DNA from: Allomuricauda sp.
GTDB taxonomy: Bacteria; Bacteroidota; Bacteroidia; Flavobacteriales; Flavobacteriaceae
Length of the DNA stretch: 64,000 bases
NCBI RefSeq assembly: GCF_013911645.1
Contig: NZ_JACESV010000001.1
Coordinates: 744,001-808,000, forward strand
Direction: 5' to 3'
The notes under the pieces were generated by a model. That model did not search any database. It was not told the origin of the DNA and saw only the letters and a program-made list of their open reading frames with translations. The position numbers and the translations under genes are program-made. Positions 1-8,523 of this stretch are shown here, piece by piece. Numbering within the stretch: position 1 is the first letter of the stretch; each line of letters begins with the position of its first letter.

Positions 1-207
1 TCCCGTAAACTTTTTTTTCATATCGAGATCACGTTTACCCCATGGAGACCATTCATCCTGTCGTTTTAAGGATTTGAGATACTCAAAAACAACGCTTTTA
101 GGTTTGTAAATTTCTATAGAGCGGGAGACATTGTAGTTTTTTGGGGCGATAGCTGCCAAAATAATGATCAACAACACTATACCTAAGACAATATATAGCA
201 CTATCAT
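1..207 (-). CDS. SRPBCC/polyketide-cyclase-like membrane-anchored protein (partial, N-terminus only)
   Basis: The gene runs off the left edge; 69 codons from the ATG at 205-207 are visible. Residues 2-20 are a strongly hydrophobic segment, probably a membrane anchor or signal anchor. The next stretch (NVSRSIEIYKPKSVVFEYL, then WSPWG) resembles the start of SRPBCC/START-like ligand-binding proteins, in which a beta strand ending in an invasion-type Pro is followed by a helix and a W-x-PW motif. It lies 42 nt downstream of trmH on the same strand and may be co-transcribed with it. The substrate is unknown and the C-terminal domain cannot be seen. Confidence 0.7.
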   Translation of the reverse strand, partial: MIVLYIVLGIVLLIIILAAIAPKNYNVSRSIEIYKPKSVVFEYLKSLKRQDEWSPWGKRDLDMKKKFTG

Positions 208-249
208 AGCTGTAATTTATTGGTTATCAACTAAAAATACGAAATTTAT

Positions 250-903
250 TTACTTGGAAAGGTATCTTTTTATAATCCCCTCAACATCTTTTATGGATTT
301 TTTGGTCCAATCCAATCGTTTTTCAAACACCTCTATATCGGTTAATTGCCAATTTAGGTCGGAATCGCGCACTTTTTGTGCCAATTGTTGGATGATGATG
401 GCCGCAGAAACGGAAACATTCAGGCTCTCGGAAAACCCGACCATTGGAATTTTAAGGAATCCGTCGGCCTGCTGCATTACTTCTTCTGACAACCCTTCTT
501 TTTCGGTTCCAAAGAAAATTGCCGATTTCATGGTTGGAAAAAAATCAGGCAGGATAGTGGAATCGTTGTGCGGTGTAGTGGCGATTATTTGATAACCATC
601 CTCCTTTAATTTGGAGATACAATCGGTCGTGGTTTGGTAGCGATGCACATCTACCCACTGTTCGGCTCCCATGGCTATATTTTTGTCCAAACGTTTGCCA
701 AAACGATCCTCTATCACATGTACATCCTGTACCCCAAAAACATCACAACTGCGAATTATGGCACTTGTATTGTGCAATTGATATACATCTTCCACCGCTA
801 CGGTAATATGTTTGGTCCGTTGTTGAAGCACATCCAAAAAACGCTGTTTTCGCTCTTCGGTAAGGTAGGTTTCCAAGTATGTCAACAAATCATGGTCAAA
901 CAT
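250..903 (-). CDS. trmH: tRNA (guanosine-2'-O-)-methyltransferase, TrmH/SpoU family
   Basis: This 217-residue SPOUT-class methyltransferase is predicted to use S-adenosylmethionine to 2'-O-methylate a guanosine in tRNA, G18 if it is a true TrmH. The three SpoU motifs are visible: motif 1 NTSAIIR at 45-51 (Asn45 and catalytic Arg51), motif 2 FGTEKEGLS at 131-139, and motif 3 IPMVGFSESLNVSVSAAI at 152-169, which forms the trefoil knot with Asn162. The length and N-terminal helical extension fit TrmH better than the longer RlmB. The family is certain; the exact target nucleotide is inferred. Confidence 0.9.
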   Translation of the reverse strand: MFDHDLLTYLETYLTEERKQRFLDVLQQRTKHITVAVEDVYQLHNTSAIIRSCDVFGVQDVHVIEDRFGKRLDKNIAMGAEQWVDVHRYQTTTDCISKLKEDGYQIIATTPHNDSTILPDFFPTMKSAIFFGTEKEGLSEEVMQQADGFLKIPMVGFSESLNVSVSAAIIIQQLAQKVRDSDLNWQLTDIEVFEKRLDWTKKSIKDVEGIIKRYLSK

Positions 904-1021
904 AAAACCAAGATAGGAAAAATTGGAATTTTGGTTTCTTGAAAAATGGATTTGTTATCTTAGGACGAACGTATTTTTTATAAGTTGATTTTAATTTTGA
1001 AAATGCTTGATTAACCAAAAA

Positions 1022-2533
1022 ATGATTTTTTTAAAAAACATATTCAAATCAAACAAAAGGAATGAGGAAAAAACTCCTCCTAATAATGAAAAATCAACCG
1101 AATTTGGTCTTGGCGAATTTGATTTAAATGATTTTCCCGAACAAGACAGAAGTAAGTCATTTTATTTTCATGAATACAACAAGCCAGATGGCGAGTGGGT
1201 TGAAATTGATGAGCCTATTTGCAAAATCCGTATAGGTGAAATGAGCGGATTTGCATTTAAATCGGCAAGTGTTATGGCTTCAGAATCTGGAATTTTAGAA
1301 CATACTTTAAAAAAAGGAGATTTAATTTCAAATGGCAACATTTTCTATAAGCTACATCAAAAAGGAAAATATGTAAATGAAAACACAACCGATAATGTTG
1401 AGTTTAAGTCATACTTTTTAAAAGGTAAATCATTTTCATTCCAAAAATGGCTTGTAGAAGATGGATCCTACGTTCAGAAAGGTTCTGATATTTATGAATA
1501 TTCAAGGTCTATTCTTGCTAATGCACAGTTAACTAGATTAGGAGGTAAACCTAAAGATAATGAACTAAAACATAAAGCCGAAAAAAGTGGATATATAGAT
1601 TTGTATTTAAAAACACCTTCACTTCATATTACTGAAAACGAATTAATGTACGTTATTAGAAAAAATGATAAAGAAAGAATTAATAGAAAATTCATAAACG
1701 AGCCAAACATTATTAAAGACGAGTTTACCAACTCAACTATTATTAAGTGGGAAAAAGTAAGTTCGAGATTTCAAATAAGTGCAGGAGTTAAGACAAAATC
1801 GGACAATTTAATCACAGATTTTCTTTTCAGTTTTAACTACATAGATAATGCTGACCAAATCGTATTTCATTTTGACCCAAAACAAATAAAACCAAAACAA
1901 TCCGACAAAGTCTTTTTCTTATTTGAAAACGGAGAACAAATTCAGTATGAACTAACTGAAAATCCAGTTTTATCAAAAAACCGTCTAAATGAGAAAATTA
2001 TAGAATACAAAGGTTTAATAACCAAAACAGAGCTTGAATTATTTGCCAATTCCAATTTCAAGAAGTGGAAAATTTCGTTGGTAAGCGATAAAAGAGAAAT
2101 TTTGGGAGGAGAAATTGGTGGAGATGACTTTTATCCAACAAAAAACAATATTCAAATTGTAATCAAAAAATTTGCATCAGAATATATTGATTTGGTAAAA
2201 GAAACAATCCCAAATTATGAACCAACTGAATTAAAACAAGTTAAACCTGAAAAAGAAAATATAGCGGACTTTTGCTTTGTTTATTTAATGCACGACACGA
2301 GTAATAGCTATTATAAAATTGGAATTTCAAATAGTCCAGAATACAGAGAAAGAACTTTACAAAGTGAAAAGCCAACAATTGAAATGATTGCCTCGAAGAA
2401 ATTCCCTGTCAGAAAAATTGCCGAGAGTATTGAAAAGGCTTTACACAGCACTTATTCTGAAAAAAGATTAAGAGGAGAATGGTTTGAATTAAACGACAAT
2501 GATGTCGAACATATAAAAGAAACATTAAAATAA
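1022..2533 (+). CDS. Large protein with C-terminal GIY-YIG (T5orf172-type) domain and N-terminal biotinyl/lipoyl-like segments
   Basis: The protein has 503 residues from the ATG at 1022; a TTG at 1007 would add five. The last ~87 residues (about 417-503) match the T5orf172/MUG113 branch of GIY-YIG proteins: VYLM, then YKIGIS, an Arg-rich RERTL, an E..LH..Y helix and GEWFEL. The N-terminal half contains stretches that look like biotinyl/lipoyl hammerhead barrels: SGILEHTLKKGDLISNG, a repeat around WLVEDGSYVQKGSDIYEY, and KSGYIDLYL. Such modules normally carry a prosthetic group, but no clear lipoyl-lysine hairpin is seen. The DNA is clearly more AT-rich than trmH or the GH43 gene, which suggests acquisition. 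The role is unknown; a defence or DNA-processing function is possible. Confidence 0.7.
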   Translation: MIFLKNIFKSNKRNEEKTPPNNEKSTEFGLGEFDLNDFPEQDRSKSFYFHEYNKPDGEWVEIDEPICKIRIGEMSGFAFKSASVMASESGILEHTLKKGDLISNGNIFYKLHQKGKYVNENTTDNVEFKSYFLKGKSFSFQKWLVEDGSYVQKGSDIYEYSRSILANAQLTRLGGKPKDNELKHKAEKSGYIDLYLKTPSLHITENELMYVIRKNDKERINRKFINEPNIIKDEFTNSTIIKWEKVSSRFQISAGVKTKSDNLITDFLFSFNYIDNADQIVFHFDPKQIKPKQSDKVFFLFENGEQIQYELTENPVLSKNRLNEKIIEYKGLITKTELELFANSNFKKWKISLVSDKREILGGEIGGDDFYPTKNNIQIVIKKFASEYIDLVKETIPNYEPTELKQVKPEKENIADFCFVYLMHDTSNSYYKIGISNSPEYRERTLQSEKPTIEMIASKKFPVRKIAESIEKALHSTYSEKRLRGEWFELNDNDVEHIKETLK

Positions 2534-2586
2534 GCCAAGGGCTAGCTCGGGTCCCCAAGGCTCACTTAAAAAACAAGCCTCAAAAT

Positions 2587-3603
2587 ATGACGATGAACAC
2601 CAAAAACGTAGTTTTTTTAACTATTTGCTCCCTGTTCGGGGCATGTAGCTTTGCACAAGAACCCAAAGAAGCACACAACAACCCAATTTTTGAAGGATGG
2701 TATGCCGACCCCGAAGGCATTGTATTTGGAGATACATACTGGGTCTACCCCACATTTTCCGACGATTATGACAAGCAATTGCATTTTGATGCCTTTTCTT
2801 CCAAAGATCTAGTGCATTGGGAAAAGCACGAGCGCATATTGGATACCACCAAAATCAAATGGCTCAGACAGGCATTGTGGGCACCGTCCATCATAGAAAA
2901 AGACAACAAGTATTATCTGTTTTTTGGAGCCAATGACATTCAACGGCCAGGAAGAAGTTCCTATGATCCCAATAACGATATTAACCATTATGGGGGAATC
3001 GGTGTAGCCGTTGCGGACAGTCCCGAAGGCCCTTTCGAAGATTATTTGGGCGAACCTTTGATTTCAGACTTTTACAACGATGCCCAACCCATTGACCAAT
3101 TTGTTTTTAAGGATGTGGACGGCACCTATTATTTTTTCTATGGAGGTTGGAGCCATTGCAACCTTGGCATACTCAATGAAGATTTTACGGGCTTTGAGCC
3201 TTGGGAAGATGGTAGTCTGTTCAAAGAAATTACGCCCGAAGGTTATGTGGAAGGCCCGTTCATGTTTTTGCGCAATGGTATTTACTATTTTATGTGGTCC
3301 GAAGGGAATTGGACCGATGGCAGTTACAAAGTGGCCTACGCCATGGCAGACAAACCAACAGGCCCCTATAAACGCATCGGAACCATTTTGGAATCCAAGG
3401 AAGGGGATATCGCCACGGGAGCAGGACATCATTCCGTAATTAACAAACCTGGTACGGACGAATGGATCATTGTATACCACAGAAGACCTATTCCCAACAA
3501 AGACCGCGACCACAGGGTTACTTGTATGGACAAGATGGAGTTCAACCCCGATGGCACCATAAAACCGGTAAAAATGACTTTTGAGGGTGTTGGAAAAAAA
3601 TAA
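2587..3603 (+). CDS. Secreted glycoside hydrolase family 43 protein (arabinofuranosidase/xylosidase-like)
   Basis: This 338-residue enzyme begins with a signal sequence (residues 1-23, ending SFA before Gln24) and is predicted to be exported to the periplasm or cell surface. The rest is a five-bladed beta-propeller of GH43 type. The three expected carboxylates are visible: general base Asp41 in WYADPEG, the pKa-modulating Asp171 in IDQFVFKDVDG, and general acid Glu223 in VEGPF. GH43 enzymes mostly cleave arabino- or xylo-configured plant and algal glycans; the exact substrate cannot be read from sequence. An in-frame ATG at 2593 is an alternative start. It stands alone, with no SusC/SusD pair nearby. 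Confidence 0.85.
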   Translation: MTMNTKNVVFLTICSLFGACSFAQEPKEAHNNPIFEGWYADPEGIVFGDTYWVYPTFSDDYDKQLHFDAFSSKDLVHWEKHERILDTTKIKWLRQALWAPSIIEKDNKYYLFFGANDIQRPGRSSYDPNNDINHYGGIGVAVADSPEGPFEDYLGEPLISDFYNDAQPIDQFVFKDVDGTYYFFYGGWSHCNLGILNEDFTGFEPWEDGSLFKEITPEGYVEGPFMFLRNGIYYFMWSEGNWTDGSYKVAYAMADKPTGPYKRIGTILESKEGDIATGAGHHSVINKPGTDEWIIVYHRRPIPNKDRDHRVTCMDKMEFNPDGTIKPVKMTFEGVGKK

Positions 3604-3619
3604 TTGGAGAAATAGTACA

Positions 3620-4093
3620 GTGAAAATCTTTTCTTTAATCAAACCAAAAGAAGAATACCTTGGGGTAAACGTTGGTTTATTGGATTTAAAAAAGATTCTT
3701 GAACGTAATGGTAAGAAGTTTCATTTCGCATGGGAATCTGAAAATAACTTTATAATAAGTCTTAAGTTTTCCTTCGGAACAAACCTTCTATTCGACACTA
3801 ATTATTCAGGGACGAAAAGTGATATTATAGCCACTGGCATTTTGTCGAAATTAACTGAGGAGAAAACCAAAATAACGCTAAAAACGAAAAGTAAAAACGG
3901 ACTTATAATTTTATTCTTGTTGCCTACAGTACTTATAATTTTCTTTAACTTCATCTTTGAACTGGGCCTTCCCATACCACTTTACTTTATTTTTCCCTTA
4001 CTTTTTATTCTAGTTTTAAATATGATTAAGAGTGAAGAAAAAAGACTAATAAAAAATTTCAAGTCTTTTTTGGACAACGAATTGAAATATTAA
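3620..4093 (+). CDS. Hypothetical membrane protein with two C-terminal transmembrane helices
   Basis: No family is recognised. The reading frame is open from an ATG at 3581, but that start would overlap the end of the GH43 gene by 23 nt. The GTG at 3620 gives a cleaner 157-residue product beginning MKIFSLIKPKEEYLG. Residues 1-90 are soluble and mixed alpha/beta. Two adjacent hydrophobic helices follow at about 94-113 and 117-136, with a short Gly-Leu-Pro turn, then a basic tail. This layout resembles small bacterial proteins with a PH-like or soluble sensor part and a membrane hairpin. The DNA is AT-rich like the other accessory genes here. Confidence 0.55.
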   Translation: MKIFSLIKPKEEYLGVNVGLLDLKKILERNGKKFHFAWESENNFIISLKFSFGTNLLFDTNYSGTKSDIIATGILSKLTEEKTKITLKTKSKNGLIILFLLPTVLIIFFNFIFELGLPIPLYFIFPLLFILVLNMIKSEEKRLIKNFKSFLDNELKY

Positions 4094-4094
4094 C

Positions 4095-4123
4095 ATCCTC
4101 AAAAGAATATCTTTTTTGAGGAT
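4095..4123 (+). terminator. Hairpin after the small membrane protein gene
   Basis: The ten-base arms ATCCTCAAAA (4095-4104) and TTTTGAGGAT (4114-4123) are perfectly complementary and start two bases after the stop codon. The T-run lies inside the right arm rather than after it, so it is a probable but not textbook intrinsic terminator. Confidence 0.5.
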
Positions 4124-4283
4124 AATTCTATTTTCGAACAAGAAATAATCTCTTTATGGGAAGACCTATTCAAATTGCCGAAAGTACTAAATGACAAAAC
4201 TTCTTAAACCAGTTTAACTTTTATCAGAATCATACTGGATACATTTGTTTTGATTAATAATTTTAATTGATTATCAAAATGTT

Positions 4284-5036
4284 ATGAGAAATTTACTTCC
4301 CATTTTACTAAGCGTTATACTTTTTAACTGTAACACAAATACTCCTAAAAGTTCTGATAAAAATGAAGATAACGGGCTTCAAACAGGAATTTCACATTCT
4401 GATACATTGACAAAACATTTAAAACCGTTCAAAGAAAATCTGCCAACAATTGGACTTTTAATGTACAATGGTGTCCTTCAAAGTGAGGTTGTAGCAACTT
4501 CTGACGTATTCGCAAAACCATCAGCTGATGGAAAACAACTCTTCAACGTTATCACTATAGCCGAAACGGACAATCCAATAACCACCGAGGAAGGAATGCA
4601 CTTTGTTCCCGATTATACTTTTGACAACTGTCCAAAATTGACTGCATTGTTCGTGCCAAGTGCCTACGATATGTATGCGCAGGTACACAATGAAAAAATC
4701 GTGGAATTCATCAGAAGAAAGAATGAAGAAACCAAATACACAGTCAGTAATTGTGCTGGAGCACAGTTAATTGGTGCATCTGGAATTGCAGATGGAAAGA
4801 AAATTGTAACTTGGATTGGTGGCGGCACACAATTACAAAAAGATTATCCCAACTTAAAAGTTCAAAACGACAGTTTGGTGACTTTTGTCCGAGACGGAAA
4901 ATTTTTATCTTCAAACGGAAATCTGGCAAGTTACATATCGGCATTGAACCTTTTGGAAACCATGACAAATGAGGAACACCGAAAATTTGTGGAGAGCTAC
5001 CTTTATTTGGACCGTCTTCAAAATTGGAAAAAATGA
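4284..5036 (+). CDS. DJ-1/PfpI-family lipoprotein
   Basis: The 250-residue protein starts with a lipoprotein signal peptide; the likely lipid-bearing residue is Cys16 in LFNC, followed by a Ser/Lys/Asp-rich linker. From about residue 53 it has the class I glutamine-amidotransferase-like fold of the DJ-1/PfpI superfamily: a GLLMYNGV strand, Glu68 in the position of the conserved acidic residue, and the nucleophile elbow SNCAGAQLIGASG with Cys157. Members include proteases, chaperones and isonitrile hydratases; the transcription-factor-associated members look similar but carry AraC domains, which are absent here. The activity is undetermined, but an envelope location is likely. The DNA is AT-rich compared with the next gene. 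Confidence 0.75.
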   Translation: MRNLLPILLSVILFNCNTNTPKSSDKNEDNGLQTGISHSDTLTKHLKPFKENLPTIGLLMYNGVLQSEVVATSDVFAKPSADGKQLFNVITIAETDNPITTEEGMHFVPDYTFDNCPKLTALFVPSAYDMYAQVHNEKIVEFIRRKNEETKYTVSNCAGAQLIGASGIADGKKIVTWIGGGTQLQKDYPNLKVQNDSLVTFVRDGKFLSSNGNLASYISALNLLETMTNEEHRKFVESYLYLDRLQNWKK

Positions 5037-5059
5037 TGGGCTAACATAAAACCAAAAAC

Positions 5060-5758
5060 ATGCTCAAACCAAAAATCGTAGTACTAACCGGGGCAGGGAT
5101 GAGCGCTGAAAGCGGACTGAAAACCTTTCGGGACGAAAACGGTCTTTGGGAAGGCCATGATGTGATGGAAGTAGCATCGCCACAAGGATTTGCCCGTAAT
5201 CCTGAGTTGGTGCTCGAATTCTACAACCAGCGAAGACGGCAATTGTTGGAGGTTGCTCCCAATGCAGGCCATAAGGCTCTGGCCGAATTAGAACAAGATT
5301 TTGATGTGAGTATTGTAACCCAAAACGTGGATAATCTGCACGAAAAGGCTGGGAGTTCCCATGTAGTGCATTTGCACGGTGAACTGTTCAAAGTGCGAAG
5401 TACCGTAAACGAAAACCATGTGTTGGATTGGAAAAAAGATTTGGTTTTAGGCGACACGGACGACAAAGGGCACCAGCTACGCCCCCATATTGTCTGGTTT
5501 GGCGAAATGGTACCAATGTTGGAAACTGCCGCGCAAATCACCCAACAGGCCGAAATACTTATTATTGTGGGAACCTCTATGCAAGTGTATCCAGCGGCAA
5601 GTTTAATCCATTACGCGCCAAATAAAACCCCAATTTACTTTATAGATCCAAAGCCCAACATCCGTTCATCGGATTTTGAAAACCTTACCATAATCTCCAA
5701 AACAGCAGCAGAGGGAATTCCCGAATTGGTGGAACAGTTTTTTAATAGTTGGCCCTAG
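5060..5758 (+). CDS. Sirtuin, NAD-dependent protein deacylase (class III, SIRT5/CobB-like)
   Basis: A 232-residue sirtuin that removes acyl groups from lysines using NAD. Seen: NAD-binding GAGMSAESG at 11-19, FRDENGLW at 23-30, TQNVDNLH at 87-94, catalytic His106 in HLHGEL, and GTSMQVYPAA. Tyr55 and Arg58 form the Y-x-x-R pair that in the SIRT5/CobB class binds negatively charged succinyl or malonyl groups, so desuccinylase/demalonylase activity is inferred. The protein contains no cysteine at all, so the usual four-Cys structural zinc site is missing; the region between HGEL and the next strand is shorter and carries none of the CxxC pairs. The 3' end overlaps the convergent haem-binding gene by 17 nt. 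Confidence 0.9.
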   Translation: MLKPKIVVLTGAGMSAESGLKTFRDENGLWEGHDVMEVASPQGFARNPELVLEFYNQRRRQLLEVAPNAGHKALAELEQDFDVSIVTQNVDNLHEKAGSSHVVHLHGELFKVRSTVNENHVLDWKKDLVLGDTDDKGHQLRPHIVWFGEMVPMLETAAQITQQAEILIIVGTSMQVYPAASLIHYAPNKTPIYFIDPKPNIRSSDFENLTIISKTAAEGIPELVEQFFNSWP

Positions 5759-6194
5759 TTTCTTTTGCCCAGGCTACCAATACATTTATTTGCTCCTCAG
5801 ACAATTTCGCATCAGCATGGGTCCATGTGTATTCCTTTAAAGGCATTTTTCCCTCTTCCACCTCTTCGATGAGTTCTTCCAGTTTGTGGTCCTTTTTTTC
5901 AGCATCGTAGTTGGCCCAATCGGAAAAATTCAGATGCTCCTTGCCCTCTTCTATATGATCTGCCAACCAATAGGAAACCGGGGCAATGTTATTGTACCAC
6001 GGATACACTGTGTTCGCACTATGGCAATCGTAACAGGCTGTTTTTAGAATCTTCTTGACTTCGGCAGGAGGTTGGGTCTCCGTTTCAAAGGCAGCCACAT
6101 AATCGCCTTCAGCTACATTTTTTTCAGGTCGGTAAAATTGCATTCCTACCAATACAACCAAAAGAACAATTGCTATTTTTTTCACTATTTTCAT
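5742..6194 (-). CDS. Haem-binding domain protein (periplasmic, c-type haem motif)
   Basis: The ATG at 6194 gives 150 residues; a GTG one codon upstream is possible. Residues 2-20 are a signal anchor. The mature part carries one c-type haem attachment motif, CYDCH, at 54-58, with the surrounding NTVYPWYNNIAPVSYW typical of the Bacteroidota haem_bd family (Pfam Haem_bd). A Met in KMPLKEY near residue 117 is a candidate second axial ligand. The family is thought to be periplasmic and may transfer electrons, but no partner is encoded nearby. It converges with the sirtuin gene and diverges from the next gene with only 35 nt between starts. Confidence 0.8.
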   Translation of the reverse strand: MKIVKKIAIVLLVVLVGMQFYRPEKNVAEGDYVAAFETETQPPAEVKKILKTACYDCHSANTVYPWYNNIAPVSYWLADHIEEGKEHLNFSDWANYDAEKKDHKLEELIEEVEEGKMPLKEYTWTHADAKLSEEQINVLVAWAKETRANY

Positions 6195-6229
6195 CACCTA
6201 CAGGATTTTAGTAAATATATTGATTTTTT

Positions 6230-6802
6230 GTGACCGAAGAGGAACTCCATATCAAACTTAGTTCAGGTAGAATATCAAAACTTGAAATAGATGTTTTGGT
6301 TCAGCAATTGAAGAAAGAACCCCGACTGGCCAAGGCACTTTTTAAACAGGTATTGTTGGAAGACAAAGCAGGAAGTTTCAATGCGAGCTGGACCTTTGAT
6401 CATTTAATGCGAAAAGACCCCTCCTTGATTCTCCCCTTTTTTGAAGATTTTGTGAATGGTTTGTCAAAATTAAAAACCGAATCTTGTATAAGACCCATTG
6501 CACACGTTTGTGAAATGATCTGCGAAGCCTACTTTAAGAAAAAAGACCCCGTTTTTGTCCAAAGTATTACCGACGACCAATTGGAAAAAATAATGACATC
6601 CTGTTTTGATTGGCTCATTGGCCCTATGAACATGGCACCCAAGGTATTTTCCATGACAAGTCTGTACTACTTAGGTTTAAAATTTGATTGGGTACACCCC
6701 GAACTCAAACTGGTTCTGGAAGACAGTTACGCCACAGGAACTACGGGCTACAAAAACCGAGCAAAAAAAACGCTGGATAAGTTGGCCGAATTGGGTGTTT
6801 AA
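6230..6802 (+). CDS. Helical (HEAT-like) protein of unknown function upstream of purB
   Basis: The product has 190 residues from a GTG at 6230; no ATG lies nearby in frame. The sequence is nearly all alpha-helical, with amphipathic segments of about 30-40 residues (for example LFKQVLLEDKAG and SCFDWLIGPMNMAPKVFS) that suggest a small HEAT/ARM-like solenoid. No catalytic motif or membrane segment is seen. It ends 46 nt before the PurB start in the same direction, so co-transcription is likely. The function is unknown. Confidence 0.65.
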   Translation: MTEEELHIKLSSGRISKLEIDVLVQQLKKEPRLAKALFKQVLLEDKAGSFNASWTFDHLMRKDPSLILPFFEDFVNGLSKLKTESCIRPIAHVCEMICEAYFKKKDPVFVQSITDDQLEKIMTSCFDWLIGPMNMAPKVFSMTSLYYLGLKFDWVHPELKLVLEDSYATGTTGYKNRAKKTLDKLAELGV

Positions 6803-6848
6803 AACACAGCGTTTAAGTATCTTTGATGCTTTCAAAATTTTCTTGACC

Positions 6849-8192
6849 ATGTCGCTGACACAACTAAATGCCATTTCGCCGATTGACGGTAGATATAGAA
6901 ACAAAACCAAGGCCCTTAAAGATTATTTTTCTGAAGAGGCCCTGATCAAATACCGTGTTCAAGTCGAAATTGAATACTTTATCGCCCTTTGTGAGGTTCC
7001 TTTATCCCAACTGGCTGATTTCAACAAGGCTTTGTTCCCCGAATTACAAAAAATTTACCAAGAGTTTTCTGCGGAAGATGCACAGGCAATAAAAGATATT
7101 GAAAAGACCACCAACCACGATGTAAAAGCGGTTGAATACTTCATCAAGGAAAAGTTTGATGCATTAAATCTTCAAAAATACAAGGAGTTTATCCACTTTG
7201 GGTTGACTTCACAAGATATCAACAATACTGCGATACCGCTATCCATCAAAGAAGCTATGAACGATGTATACGTTCCTTCTTATTTAGAGGTTTTGGAGAA
7301 ATTGAAGGAGCTTGCCAAAGCATGGGAAAACATCCCCATGTTGGCAAGAACACACGGACAACCGGCCTCCCCTACCCGTTTGGGCAAGGAAATCGACGTT
7401 TTTGTCGTACGTTTTAAAGAGCAGTTCAATTTATTGAACGATATCCCCAGCGCCGCTAAATTTGGTGGAGCTACTGGTAACTACAATGCCCACAAAATAG
7501 CCTACCCCAATAACGATTGGAGAGCCTTCGGAAAACAATTTGTACAAGAAAAATTAGGTTTGCACCACTCTTTCCCCACTACTCAAATTGAGCATTACGA
7601 TCACATGGCCGCTTTGTTCGATTGTCTTAAACGCATCAACACTATTTTGATTGATTTGGATCGAGATATGTGGACCTATATTTCCATGGACTACTTCAAA
7701 CAGAAAATCAAAAAAGGGGAAGTGGGTTCATCGGCTATGCCACACAAGGTAAACCCTATAGATTTTGAGAATTCTGAAGGAAACCTGGGGTTGGCCAATG
7801 CTATTTTTGAGCATTTATCCGCCAAATTGCCGATTTCCAGATTACAACGTGATCTTACGGACAGTACCGTACTACGTAATGTTGGGGTGCCGTTTGCACA
7901 CACCTTGGTTGGATTTCAGTCCACTTTAAAAGGATTGAACAAACTGGTATTGAACCAAGCCAAGTTTGATAAAGACCTGGAAGACAATTGGGCCGTTGTT
8001 GCAGAAGCCATCCAGACTATTTTGAGAAGGGAAGGTTATCCCAACCCATACGAAGCATTGAAAGGTTTAACACGTACCAATGAGAAAATCAATCAAAAAT
8101 CCATTGCCGATTTTATTGAAACGTTGAATGTTTCCGATGCCATTAAAGCCGAGTTAAAACAAATTACCCCAGCAAATTACACAGGAGTTTAA
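6849..8192 (+). CDS. purB: Adenylosuccinate lyase
   Basis: PurB catalyses two beta-eliminations in purine synthesis: SAICAR to AICAR plus fumarate, and adenylosuccinate to AMP plus fumarate. The 447-residue length is normal. The N-terminus LNAISPIDGRY is diagnostic of PurB, TGATGNY-type Gly-rich residues follow near 205, and the fumarase/aspartase-superfamily signature GSSAMPHKVNP at 293-303 holds the catalytic serine loop. The ATG at 6849 was chosen because the PurB family starts exactly there; the open frame extends upstream only as an overlap with the preceding gene. It is cytoplasmic. purL lies 34 kb away, so purine genes are dispersed. Confidence 0.97.
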   Translation: MSLTQLNAISPIDGRYRNKTKALKDYFSEEALIKYRVQVEIEYFIALCEVPLSQLADFNKALFPELQKIYQEFSAEDAQAIKDIEKTTNHDVKAVEYFIKEKFDALNLQKYKEFIHFGLTSQDINNTAIPLSIKEAMNDVYVPSYLEVLEKLKELAKAWENIPMLARTHGQPASPTRLGKEIDVFVVRFKEQFNLLNDIPSAAKFGGATGNYNAHKIAYPNNDWRAFGKQFVQEKLGLHHSFPTTQIEHYDHMAALFDCLKRINTILIDLDRDMWTYISMDYFKQKIKKGEVGSSAMPHKVNPIDFENSEGNLGLANAIFEHLSAKLPISRLQRDLTDSTVLRNVGVPFAHTLVGFQSTLKGLNKLVLNQAKFDKDLEDNWAVVAEAIQTILRREGYPNPYEALKGLTRTNEKINQKSIADFIETLNVSDAIKAELKQITPANYTGV

Positions 8193-8523
8193 GTACTTGT
8201 CATTCCTGCGAAAGCAGGAATCTAATCATCAATCCATATAGCTAGTCCCTTAGACTGCGCACTGCGCGCAAGATAAACTAAACGCGAGAACTTAAGGCAT
8301 CTCGACTGCGCTCGATGTGACACGCTTACCATCGGTTTTGTTTAGGAACTACATACACTCTTAACTGTCATTCTGAAGGATGGGAACGACTGGAGAATCT
8401 CCTTTCGCAAGTACAATTCACAAGGCCAAGAGCAAAAAACATCTGTGGCCATTCGTGAAATCCGTGTTAAAACCTTTAACCCTTTGCCATTGACCTGAAA
8501 AAACCAAGAATCCAGCTATCCGT
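8193..8523. repeat. Intergenic block with several short palindromic repeats
   Basis: No gene is visible in this 331-nt gap. It holds a perfect hairpin ATTCCTGC-GAAA-GCAGGAAT at 8202-8221, a CTCGACTGCGCTCGATGTGA element at 8301-8320, and a less regular GTCATTCTGAAGGATGGGAACGA element around 8367-8390. The first two families recur at 36.9-37.3 kb, 39.7-40.0 kb, 56.7 kb and 63.8 kb. The block lies between convergent purB and the MscS gene, so the hairpins may also end transcription. Confidence 0.8.

Noticed and set aside
3581..3619. ATG start at 3581 for the small membrane protein
   Set aside because: It would overlap the end of the GH43 gene; the GTG at 3620 gives a natural N-terminus.
6684..6848. 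Extended N-terminus of PurB
   Set aside because: The extension overlaps the upstream gene in another frame; PurB family proteins begin at the ATG at 6849.
8193..8523. Small RNA or tRNA gene in the gap after purB
   Set aside because: The structure is fully explained by known repeat families in this window; no tRNA-like cloverleaf or T-loop was seen.
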